Assembly (NCBI RefSeq): GCF_036014215.1
Contig: NZ_CP107921.1
Coordinates: 6,693,501-6,757,500, forward strand
Origin: Streptomyces sp. NBC_00440
Lineage (GTDB): Bacteria; Actinomycetota; Actinomycetes; Streptomycetales; Streptomycetaceae
Reading direction: 5' to 3'
DNA length: 64,000 nucleotides
Shown here: one piece after another, positions 41,437 to 48,599 of the stretch
Layout of the letters: each line of letters opens with the position of its first letter
Position numbering within the stretch: position 1 is the first letter of the stretch
The notes under the pieces: generated by a model
What the model was told of the DNA's origin: nothing
Database searches by the model: none
What the model saw: the letters and a program-made list of their open reading frames with translations, nothing else
Position numbers and translations under genes: made by a program

Positions 41437-41621
41437 ATCCCGTCGCCTTCAACGCTGTTGGTCGAGTGGTGCTGGAGCCCGCGGGCCAGCAGCCCGAGGA
41501 ACTTCAGCTGGAATGCGCGGTTGCACGCCGCGCATTCCCAGGCGCCGTGCCCTGTTTCGTTGGGGCGCAGGTCCTCGTCGCCGCAGTACGGGCAGAAGAA
41601 GGGCGCCGCCCGCTCGGTCAT
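41433..41621 (-). CDS. Small zinc-ribbon protein of the sulfur operon, 62 aa
   Basis: Protein of 62 aa with two Cys pairs, FFCPYCGDEDL (residues 9-12) and ECAACNRAF (about 30-33), forming a rubredoxin-like or zinc-ribbon knuckle. The Cys pairs are 17 residues apart, with a helical C-terminal half. It overlaps sulfite reductase upstream and cysH downstream by four bases each, so it is firmly part of the operon. In actinomycetes a small ORF sits regularly at this place; its role is unproven. Electron transfer or metal delivery to the reductases is inference. Confidence 0.8.
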   Translation of the reverse strand: MTERAAPFFCPYCGDEDLRPNETGHGAWECAACNRAFQLKFLGLLARGLQHHSTNSVEGDGI

Positions 41622-43315
41622 GAGAGGGACTCCGCGTCCGCGCGCGCGGCCCAGGTCGCGAACCGCTCGCCGTCCTCGCGCTCGGCCTGGAAGTTCTTCA
41701 GTACCCGCTCGACGTAGTCGGGCAGTTCGGCCGCGGTGACCTTCAGCCCGCGGACCTTGCGGCCGAATCCCGCATCGAGGCCCAGCGCGCCGCCCAGGTG
41801 CACCTGGAAGCCCTCGACCTGGTTGCCCTCGCCGTCCAGCACCAGCTGGCCCTTGAGGCCGATGTCGGCGACCTGGATACGGGCGCAGGCGTTGGGGCAG
41901 CCGTTGATGTTGATGGTGATCGGCTCGTCGAACTCCGGGATGCGGCGCTCCAGTTCGTCGATGAGCAGGGCGCCGCGCGCCTTGGTCTCGACGATCGCGA
42001 GCTTGCAGTACTCGATGCCGGTGCAGGCCATCGTCGAGCGCCGGAACGGCGAGGCGTTGACCTTGAGGTCGAGCGCTTCGAGAGCGGAGACCACCGAGTC
42101 GACCTGCGACTCCGCGATGTCCAGCACGATCATCTTCTGCTCGGCGGTGGTCCGCAGCCGAGCGGAGCCGTGTGCCTCGGCGACCTCGGCGATCTTCGTC
42201 AGGGTCGTGCCGTCGACCCGTCCGACGCGGGGCGCGAACCCCACGTAGAAGCGGCCGTCCTGCTGCTTGTGCACTCCGAGGTGGTCACGCCACACGTCGG
42301 CGGGCTGCTCGGGAGCGGGGCCGTCGGTCAGCTTCCGCTGGAGGTACTCGTCCTCCAGGATCTGCCGGAACTTCTCCGGGCCCCAGTCGGCGACGAGGAA
42401 CTTCAGCCGGGCGCGGGTGCGCAGCCGGCGGTAGCCGTAGTCCCGGAAGATCGAGATGACGCCCTCGAAGACGTCGGGCACCTCGTCCAGCGGCACCCAG
42501 GCGCCGAGCCGGACACCGAGCTTCGGGTTGGTGGAGAGCCCGCCGCCGACCCACAGGTCGAAACCCGGGCCGTGGTCGGGGTGGTCGACACCGACGAACG
42601 CGATGTCGTTGATCTCGTGCGCCACATCGAGCTGCGGGGAGCCGGAGATCGCGGTCTTGAACTTCCGCGGCAGGTTGGAGAACGCGGGGTTGCCGATGAA
42701 GCGGCGCTGGATCTCGTCGATGGCCCAGGTGCCGTCGATGATCTCGTTCTCGGCGACGCCCGCCACCGGGGAGCCGAGGATCGTACGGGGGGTGTCACCG
42801 CACGCCTCGGTGGTCGACAGGCCGACCGCCTCCAGGCGCCGCCAGATCTCCGGGACGTCCTCGATCCGGATCCAGTGGAACTGGATGTTCTGCCGGTCGG
42901 TGAGGTCCGCGGTGCCGCGTGCGAACTCCTGCGAGATCTCACCTATGACGCGCAACTGCTCGGTGGTGAGGCGGCCGCCGTCGATGCGCACCCGCATCAT
43001 GAAGAACTCGGCGTCCAGCTCCTCCGGCTCCAGGATCGCGGTCTTGCCGCCGTCGATCCCTTGCTCGCGCTGGGTGTAGAGACCCCACCAGCGCATCCGG
43101 CCGCGCAGATCGCCGCCGTCGATGGAGTCGAATCCGCGCTTGGCGTAGATCGTCTCAATGCGTGTCCGCACATTGAGACCGTCGTCGTCCTTCTTGGTCT
43201 GCTCATTGCCGTTCAGCGGGGTGAAGTGGCCCTTGGCCCACTGGCCTTCGCCACGGTGACGGCTTGCCTTGCGTCGGGGCGTGGCTGGCGGGGGCGTTCC
43301 AGGGCTGGCGGCCAT
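41618..43315 (-). CDS. sirA: Siroheme ferredoxin-dependent sulfite (nitrite) reductase
   Basis: Reductase (565 aa) carrying siroheme and a [4Fe-4S] cluster that reduces sulfite to sulfide with six ferredoxin electrons. Two ferrodoxin-like/siroheme halves are visible; TADLTDRQNIQFHWI is the substrate-proximal Arg/His motif, and the cluster ligands are in TMACTGIEYCKLAIVETK and NINGCPNACARIQVADIG. Operon context with cysH makes sulfite the likely substrate. It is the first enzyme gene of the operon, 174 bases after the leader peptide stop. GAAGGA lies about nine bases before the ATG. Confidence 0.93.
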   Translation of the reverse strand: MAASPGTPPPATPRRKASRHRGEGQWAKGHFTPLNGNEQTKKDDDGLNVRTRIETIYAKRGFDSIDGGDLRGRMRWWGLYTQREQGIDGGKTAILEPEELDAEFFMMRVRIDGGRLTTEQLRVIGEISQEFARGTADLTDRQNIQFHWIRIEDVPEIWRRLEAVGLSTTEACGDTPRTILGSPVAGVAENEIIDGTWAIDEIQRRFIGNPAFSNLPRKFKTAISGSPQLDVAHEINDIAFVGVDHPDHGPGFDLWVGGGLSTNPKLGVRLGAWVPLDEVPDVFEGVISIFRDYGYRRLRTRARLKFLVADWGPEKFRQILEDEYLQRKLTDGPAPEQPADVWRDHLGVHKQQDGRFYVGFAPRVGRVDGTTLTKIAEVAEAHGSARLRTTAEQKMIVLDIAESQVDSVVSALEALDLKVNASPFRRSTMACTGIEYCKLAIVETKARGALLIDELERRIPEFDEPITININGCPNACARIQVADIGLKGQLVLDGEGNQVEGFQVHLGGALGLDAGFGRKVRGLKVTAAELPDYVERVLKNFQAEREDGERFATWAARADAESLS

Positions 43316-43489
43316 GATGCTTCGTCCTTCTGTGGCGGCTCAAGGGGGCGGTTGATCAAGCTGAAGGGACCCCTGTGACCTGCCGGTTCAGGGCAGGGCA
43401 CGGTGGCGGTGGGATTGCAGGACCCCAGCGGGGGGCTTCGCTCGTCCGCTACGACGGGGACGGCGGGAAAACGGCGTGGCTGGTGGAGA
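43316..43489 (-). promoter_or_regulatory. Leader region between leader peptide and sulfite reductase
   Basis: The 174-base transcribed gap after the leader peptide stop contains possible stems, including CCTGCC (43379-43384) with GGCAGG (43392-43397) and a CCCC-GCT-GGGG stem near 43421-43436 (as read on the minus strand). This is where cysteine-responsive attenuation or Rho access would act if ribosome stalling at the leader's Cys codon controls the operon. The mechanism is inferred from the leader peptide family. Confidence 0.4.
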
Positions 43490-43573
43490 TCAGCGCGCCG
43501 GACAGATGGCGCTGGACATGCGGCCGAGATCGACGTGGCGTCGACTCACCAAGGCAATTCCAGTTCCAGACAT
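43490..43573 (-). CDS. 27-aa cysteine-operon leader peptide
   Basis: ATG at 43573 opens a 27-codon ORF on the operon strand. Its core SRRHVDLGRMSSAIC matches the actinobacterial leader peptide family (R-x-H-V-D-L-x-R, then S-A-x-C) found upstream of sulfur genes. The single Cys (TGT) is residue 24, close to the stop, as expected for sensing cysteinyl-tRNA by stalling. The stop is followed by 174 bases of leader before sulfite reductase. It has no clear Shine-Dalgarno. It is too short for routine gene calling and is recognised by its motif and position. Confidence 0.85.
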   Translation of the reverse strand: MSGTGIALVSRRHVDLGRMSSAICPAR

Positions 43574-43618
43574 GACGGAAGCGTGTCACGACGATCTCGC
43601 GCCAGTCCACTACTATCC

Positions 43619-43637
43619 ACTATCTGGACGAGATAGT
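43619..43637. promoter_or_regulatory. Inverted repeat in the sulfur-operon promoter region
   Basis: ACTATCT-GGACG-AGATAGT is a perfect inverted repeat with 7-bp arms, 46-64 bases upstream of the leader peptide ATG. A further GATAGT half-site overlaps on the operon strand next to it. Its place and symmetry suit a regulator of sulfur assimilation, acting with or instead of the leader peptide. Confidence 0.5.
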
Positions 43638-43707
43638 CTCGCATCGTGGAATATGTGGTGTCCGTCACGCGGTGGGGCTCACGCGGTGGGTGTCATGCGG
43701 TGCGGGC

Positions 43708-44286
43708 TCAGGCGCCCGCACCCGGCCACGGGCCCGGCGTCTCGACGTCCGGCTCTTCCCCGGTCTCGGTGTTGAAGAGGCGGAAGCCCCGGCTCAGGTA
43801 GTTGTCCATCGCGTGGGCGCCGTCCTTGCTGCAGGTGTGCACCCAGACCCGCTCGGTCGCCGCCCGCCCGGGGGCGCGGTCGGCGAGGTCCCAGGCCCGC
43901 CGGATGCCGTAGGTGAGCAGGTGGCCGCCGATCCGCCTCCCCCGGAAGGCAGGGATCAGCCCGAAGTACATGATCTCCACGGCCCCGTCGTCGTGCGCGC
44001 ACAGTTCCACGTATCCGGCCGGAGTGCCCCGGTCGTACGCCACCCAGGTCTCGGTGCCCGGCCGGGCAAGCACCTCCTGCCACTGGGCGTACGACATCGA
44101 GAGCCGGTCCGTCCAGCGGATGTCCCCGCCCACGGAGGCGTAGAGGTACCGGCTGAACTCGGGCGAGGGGACCTCGGCCCGGACGATCCGGATGTCGCCG
44201 CCGGGCTCGGCGGCCGGGCGCAGATCGGCCGGGGAGGTCTGCTCCAGATACCAGGTGGTCACGGTGACGGTGCGCTCGCTCTTCAT
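43708..44286 (-). CDS. GNAT family N-acetyltransferase
   Basis: Single-domain acyltransferase of 192 aa. The acetyl-CoA motif is LIPAFRGRRIGGHLL (Arg/Gly-rich P-loop), preceded by the strand GAVEIMYFG and followed by AHAMDNYLSRGFRLFNTETG as the usual C-terminal strand. The acceptor is unknown. It lies 33 bases downstream of the acylase-acetyltransferase fusion gene on the same strand and could be read through from the iron-controlled promoter. Confidence 0.85.
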   Translation of the reverse strand: MKSERTVTVTTWYLEQTSPADLRPAAEPGGDIRIVRAEVPSPEFSRYLYASVGGDIRWTDRLSMSYAQWQEVLARPGTETWVAYDRGTPAGYVELCAHDDGAVEIMYFGLIPAFRGRRIGGHLLTYGIRRAWDLADRAPGRAATERVWVHTCSKDGAHAMDNYLSRGFRLFNTETGEEPDVETPGPWPGAGA

Positions 44287-44319
44287 GAGGGCCAGCGAAT
44301 CACGCGGCGGCGCGGTGGC

Positions 44320-46962
44320 TCACAGCAGCCCCGCGGACCCCCGGCGCAGAAACGCCAGCCGGGCCCGCTTCTCCGGTTTGTCGATCTCCGGACCGAGTTC
44401 GAAGCCGAAGCCCGTCAGCCGGTCGATCACCTTCTGGTTGCGGGCGTCCGGTTCGACGACGATGCGCTGCCGGGAAGGGTCCGCGAGGACGAAGCGCAGG
44501 AAGACGCTCAGCAGCGTGGTGGTGAAGCCGTGCTCGGGCCTGCCGTCGGCGGGGCCGATCAGCAGATGGATTCCGTGATCGCCGGGCTGGACGTCGTAGC
44601 AGTCGCCCACCGGGTCGGCCTCCGGCTCGTAGCTCTGGAAGAGCGCCGCGGGTACGCCGTCGCGGTACAGCAGATAGGCGTGGTGCGTGGTCAGCGAGTC
44701 GACGTACTCGTATGTCTCCAGGACGTCCTCGGGGCTCGCGTCGCCCATGCCCCAGAAGCGGGCCCGCTCCTGGCTGACCCAGCTGTGGATCAGGGCGCTG
44801 TCCCGCCGCGGGTCGACCGGGCTGATCCGGACGGTCCCGAATCCGTCGATCCGCTGCTCGTGCACGGTGGTCATGGAGCTCCTCAGCTGGTTCCAGTCGG
44901 TGATCACCGGGACGAGCCCGCCGCGTACCCACAGCGGCAGCTGATCGAGCCGGTGGGGATCGCCGGCCACGCCGGACGCCCCGAGCGGGACCGCCCAGAG
45001 GCTGTCGTCGCGCCGGGCCAGATCCCAGACGTAGCGGGCGGCGGAGGCCCGGCCGGTGCGATGGGTGAGTCCGGGGACGCTGGAGGTGGACAGGACGCAG
45101 TCGTGGTCGCCGGAGAGGCCGGGCCACCCGCCGGGCGGTGGTCCCGACGGGCCGCCCGGCTCGTCGGGCAGTGCCTGCCACGGGGCGAGCCGGTGCAGTT
45201 CGCCCCACGGGACGTCCGGCGGCGCGGTCTCCTCGGCCGCCGCCCGGACGACCGCCGCCCGTTCGGTCTCCGGCAGCAGCTCCGACGTGAGCAGGCCGTC
45301 CAGCGCGAAGGCGACCCGGGTGACCAGGGCCAGCCAGGGGCGGAAGACCTCCGGATATTTCCCGGCCACCTCGGGCCCGGCCAGCGCGGCGAGCGCCGGG
45401 TGTCCGGCCAGCCGCCGCACCACGACCGCACGGAGCGCGGCGTACGCGGCGGCCTCCGTGCTCCCGGCGTCCATCCTGCGGTCCCAGCCGGCCAGCCGCT
45501 CCCGCAGCGCGGCCGCAGCGGGACCCGGCTCGTCGAGCCCGTCCAGCAGGTCGAGCAGGGACTGCTCCAGGGGCAGTTGGGTGTCCATGTGCACCGCCGC
45601 CATGTCCGGCGCCGACCAGTTCTCCGTCCCGGCCAGCAACTGCCGTATCCGCCGGGCCCGGTGCGGGGGAGCGAACTCGACCCCGAGCGGGGCGGCCAGC
45701 TCCCGCTGATTGGCCATCACCGCCATCCCGTCGGCCGCCGCCCCGTCGACCGCCTCGCGCGGCAGCGGCGCACGCGTACCGCGCCAGGCGTACCGCGCTT
45801 CCCAGGCGGGGACGACACGCAGCCCGTTCTCCCGGTCGCGGACCGGAACGGCCCCGGCGACCCGGTGCAGCAGACCGCCCCGGGTGTCAGCGGCCTGGAC
45901 GACGTTGACGGGCTCGGCCCACCGGTCGAAAGCCCGGTCCACATCGGTGACCGTGCGGGCCCGCAGCAGCAACGGCAGTGCTTCGAAGCCGAGTTCACCG
46001 GTGACCCGCGGGGGATACCGGAGGCTGATCGCCGAAGGGGAGTCCGGGCCGCCGGCGATGACCGGGCCGCGTGCGGTCTCGGTCACCTCCACCACGACCG
46101 GCTCGCCGCCCGCCACCTCGATGGTCTCGGTGTGCGACAGGGCGGGCTCCCAGCCGTCCGGGCCGTACGCCTCCACGCCCGCGCCGGTGCGCCGCAGACG
46201 CTCCCGGTAGAGGTCCTGATAGTCGGCCATGGCGTTGGTGATCGACCAGGCCACCGTCGACGCGTGCCCGAAGTGCGCGATGCCGGGAACGCCCGGCACG
46301 GCGAGGCCCGCCACGTCGAACTCCGGGCAGGCCAGGTGGATCTGCTGGTAGATGCCCGGCGCCTCGATGAAGCGGTGCGGGTCGCCCGCGAGGATCGGCG
46401 CGCCGCTCGCGGTGCGTTCCCCGGTGACCAGCCAGCCGTTGCTGCCCGAGGTGTGGGGGCCGTCGGTCGCGAAGAGGCCGATGGCCCGGTCGCCCAGCGC
46501 GGCGGCCGCTTCCTCGCGCCACAGCTTGGCGGGGAACCCGGCGAAGAGGATGTGGGTGGACAGCCAGACCGCCAGCGGCGTCCACGGCTGCCAGCTGCCC
46601 GGCTCCAGACGGGCGGTGGTGAACTCCGTCGCGTTCCGGGCCCCTTCGGCCAGCCCGGCGTTGACGCCGTCGGTGTACGAGCGGACCCACTCGGCGGTGT
46701 CCGGGTCGAGGTGCGCGTAACAGCGTCTGGCGGTGTCCGCCAGCCTGACCTGCCGGGCGAAGCTGTCCCAGGCGACGGCCTCGGGGCCCAGGAAGGCGGC
46801 GCTCGTTCCCTGCGCCCGGTGCCGCTCGGTCTCCAGCTGCCAGGCGCGGTCCGTCGCCGCGTTGCGGCCCTGCGCGTGGGCCAGGGCCTGCGCGCTGTCC
46901 GCCCGCAGATGCGGAATGCCCCAGTGGTCGCGGTGCAGTTCGGCACTCACCCTTGCCCCCAT
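44320..46962 (-). CDS. Penicillin acylase fused to AlcB/IucB-type acetyltransferase
   Basis: Fusion of 880 aa. Residues 1 to about 690 are an Ntn-hydrolase acylase: after processing, Ser174 in TSGSNGWLV would be the beta-chain nucleophile, and GGLVPVITDWNQL is the usual end. No signal peptide is seen, so it is cytoplasmic. Residues 697-880 match siderophore N-acyltransferases (RISPVDPRRDSALIHSWV, HLLIGPADGRPEHGFTTTLL). A Met at 697 has its own GAGGAG site four bases upstream. An iron box ends four bases before the ATG at 46962, so it is likely iron-repressed. GTG 46950 is an alternative start. It recalls the DesG/DesH pair of desferrioxamine loci, from memory. Confidence 0.85.
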   Translation of the reverse strand: MGARVSAELHRDHWGIPHLRADSAQALAHAQGRNAATDRAWQLETERHRAQGTSAAFLGPEAVAWDSFARQVRLADTARRCYAHLDPDTAEWVRSYTDGVNAGLAEGARNATEFTTARLEPGSWQPWTPLAVWLSTHILFAGFPAKLWREEAAAALGDRAIGLFATDGPHTSGSNGWLVTGERTASGAPILAGDPHRFIEAPGIYQQIHLACPEFDVAGLAVPGVPGIAHFGHASTVAWSITNAMADYQDLYRERLRRTGAGVEAYGPDGWEPALSHTETIEVAGGEPVVVEVTETARGPVIAGGPDSPSAISLRYPPRVTGELGFEALPLLLRARTVTDVDRAFDRWAEPVNVVQAADTRGGLLHRVAGAVPVRDRENGLRVVPAWEARYAWRGTRAPLPREAVDGAAADGMAVMANQRELAAPLGVEFAPPHRARRIRQLLAGTENWSAPDMAAVHMDTQLPLEQSLLDLLDGLDEPGPAAAALRERLAGWDRRMDAGSTEAAAYAALRAVVVRRLAGHPALAALAGPEVAGKYPEVFRPWLALVTRVAFALDGLLTSELLPETERAAVVRAAAEETAPPDVPWGELHRLAPWQALPDEPGGPSGPPPGGWPGLSGDHDCVLSTSSVPGLTHRTGRASAARYVWDLARRDDSLWAVPLGASGVAGDPHRLDQLPLWVRGGLVPVITDWNQLRSSMTTVHEQRIDGFGTVRISPVDPRRDSALIHSWVSQERARFWGMGDASPEDVLETYEYVDSLTTHHAYLLYRDGVPAALFQSYEPEADPVGDCYDVQPGDHGIHLLIGPADGRPEHGFTTTLLSVFLRFVLADPSRQRIVVEPDARNQKVIDRLTGFGFELGPEIDKPEKRARLAFLRRGSAGLL

Positions 46963-46966
46963 TCCA

Positions 46967-46985
46967 TTAGGTTAGGCTCACCTAA
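46967..46985. promoter_or_regulatory. DmdR/IdeR iron box
   Basis: TTAGGTTAGGCTCACCTAA is a consensus 19-bp iron box of the DtxR family repressors DmdR1/IdeR. It lies in the 39-bp gap upstream of the acylase-acetyltransferase gene, overlapping the position expected for its -10 and start site, so iron-loaded repressor would block transcription. An extra CTAA follows at 46987-46990. Confidence 0.9.
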
Positions 46986-47001
46986 GCTAATACATGCCTG
47001 G

Positions 47002-48315
47002 TCAGGAGGCAATTCCCGGCTGCGGAACCGACCGGCGCACGGCGGGCGCTGTCGAGTACGGAAGCAGCTCCGCCGGGTCGTCCGGGCAGGTCACCTCCAC
47101 CTCGACCCCTTCGGCGAACCGGTACGGGCGGTGCGCCAGCACCTCGGCGAGACCGCGGCGCACCCGCGATATCTCCGCGCGCACGGTCACTGTCCGGGTC
47201 GCGTCGCCGAACAGGTCGTCCGCCAGCTCGGCCGCGGTGCGGCCCTCGCGGTGCAGGCTCAGCACATACAGCAGCTCCGCGTGGCGGGGCGTCAGATCCT
47301 GGGTCCAGCTGCCGGACGCTCCCGACACGGTCACCGACCAGCGCCTGCGCCCGCTCAGATCGAGTACGACGCGGCTCACCGCCGCCCCCTCGGCCGGCTG
47401 TCGCACCCCGGGCCTCTCCTCGTCCGGCCGGATCAGCCAGCCCCCGGGCAGCGGCTCCACCGAGCACATCCCGAGCGAGGGCAGCCAGACCCGCCCCGGG
47501 CCGAAGGACTTGGCCAGTGCCAGCCGCCCGGCCGGCGGCATCCCGGTCACCGCGGCGGGCCAGCCGTGCGCGTCCACCACCAGAGCCCGGCCGCCCACCC
47601 TGCTCAGGATCGGCGCGGCCACCGACCGCAGCCGTTCGACGGAGTCGAGATGCCGGTCCCGCAGCTCCGCCGCCGCCAGCCGGGCCACCGAGTCCACCAG
47701 CGCGAGCATCGCCGGATGGAAGGTGGAGTCGGGGCCGCTGACGTCGATGACCCCGAGCAGCCGCCCGTCGCGCGGATCCTGGACGGGCGCGGCGGCGCAG
47801 GTCCACTCCTGCAGCGTACGGACGAAGTGCTCGGCGGAGTGCACCTGGACGGTCTGGCCGGTCGCCAGGACGGTGCCGACCGCGTTGGTGCCGGTGGAGC
47901 CCTCGCTCCAGGCGGCGCCCTCCTGCAGCCATATGCCGTCGGCCCGGCGCAGGACGGCCCGGTTGCCCTCCCGCCACAGCACCCGGCCGTCTCCGTCGGT
48001 GACCACCATGACCTGCATCGACGCGTCGGCGACCGAGGCGAGTCCGCTGCTGAGCGTCGGCAGCAGCTCACCGAGCACGGTGGATCTGCGCCGGTGCTCC
48101 AGCTCCTCCGCGCCCAGCAGCACACTGCTGGTGTCCCGCTCCGGGTCGAGGCCGATCCGGAGCATCCGCTGCCACGACGCACCGATGACGGGGCGCGGCG
48201 CGACCTCCGGACGGTCCCCGGAGAGCGTCGCCTCACGTATGCCGTGCAGGGTGCGGGCGCTCTCCCGGGTGTGCCGGGCCGGGGGGCCGGCCGCGTTGAA
48301 GGCTCCGGTCCTCAT
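47002..48315 (-). CDS. GAF domain and winged-helix transcriptional regulator
   Basis: Regulator of 437 aa. The first 70 residues resemble the N-terminus of AcoR-like activators (RESARTLHGIREATLSG, ASWQRMLRIGLDPE). A GAF sensor covers about residues 80-230 (GTNAVGTVLATGQTVQVHSAEHF), and the C-terminus has an OmpR-like winged helix (LTPRHAELLYVLSLHREG, then AELADDLFG). No AAA+ sigma-54 domain is present, unlike AcoR. ATG 48315 has AGGAG six bases upstream. It ends 17 bases before the iron box. The ligand is unknown; related genes often control aldehyde or alcohol metabolism. Confidence 0.82.
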   Translation of the reverse strand: MRTGAFNAAGPPARHTRESARTLHGIREATLSGDRPEVAPRPVIGASWQRMLRIGLDPERDTSSVLLGAEELEHRRRSTVLGELLPTLSSGLASVADASMQVMVVTDGDGRVLWREGNRAVLRRADGIWLQEGAAWSEGSTGTNAVGTVLATGQTVQVHSAEHFVRTLQEWTCAAAPVQDPRDGRLLGVIDVSGPDSTFHPAMLALVDSVARLAAAELRDRHLDSVERLRSVAAPILSRVGGRALVVDAHGWPAAVTGMPPAGRLALAKSFGPGRVWLPSLGMCSVEPLPGGWLIRPDEERPGVRQPAEGAAVSRVVLDLSGRRRWSVTVSGASGSWTQDLTPRHAELLYVLSLHREGRTAAELADDLFGDATRTVTVRAEISRVRRGLAEVLAHRPYRFAEGVEVEVTCPDDPAELLPYSTAPAVRRSVPQPGIAS

Positions 48316-48446
48316 GGGTACTCCTGAATGTGATCCACGACGTCGGACTGATGGGCCGGCCGGTCCGGTCGAGCCGGCCCGGTTGATGCGGTGCCCCATG
48401 GTGCATCCCGGAGGGGTGCGGCACACCGGAGTCGACAGAACCTTGT

Positions 48447-48484
48447 GCAACCGTCTGCAACCCTGGCGCAACCACAGCCGGTTG
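48447..48484. promoter_or_regulatory. Phased GCAACC repeats upstream of the GAF regulator
   Basis: GCAACC occurs at 48447, 48457 and 48468, that is at 10 and 11 bp spacing, one helical turn apart. An inverted ACAACC half-site (GGTTGT on the plus strand) lies at 48479-48484. The array is about 130-170 bases upstream of the regulator's ATG in the 284-bp intergenic gap, which holds no other gene. It is a candidate autoregulatory binding site. Confidence 0.45.
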
Positions 48485-48599
48485 TACGAAGGTGGGGGCT
48501 GCCCAGCCGGGGAGATGCCGTGTCGGCGCAGCATCAGCCCCGGCTGGCCCCCCCGGTGCTGCCCCGCGCCGCCGGCCGGTGCCCCGGCCGGACAGGACC

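Noticed and set aside
43316..43489. SAM or cobalamin riboswitch upstream of sulfite reductase
   Set aside because: No conserved riboswitch core was recognised; the leader peptide explains the regulation better.
43672..48327. A 1551-codon plus-strand open frame opposite the acylase and GAF regulator genes
   Set aside because: It is a product of third-position GC bias antisense to well-supported genes; its translation is low-complexity Arg/Gly/Val-rich with no domain motif.
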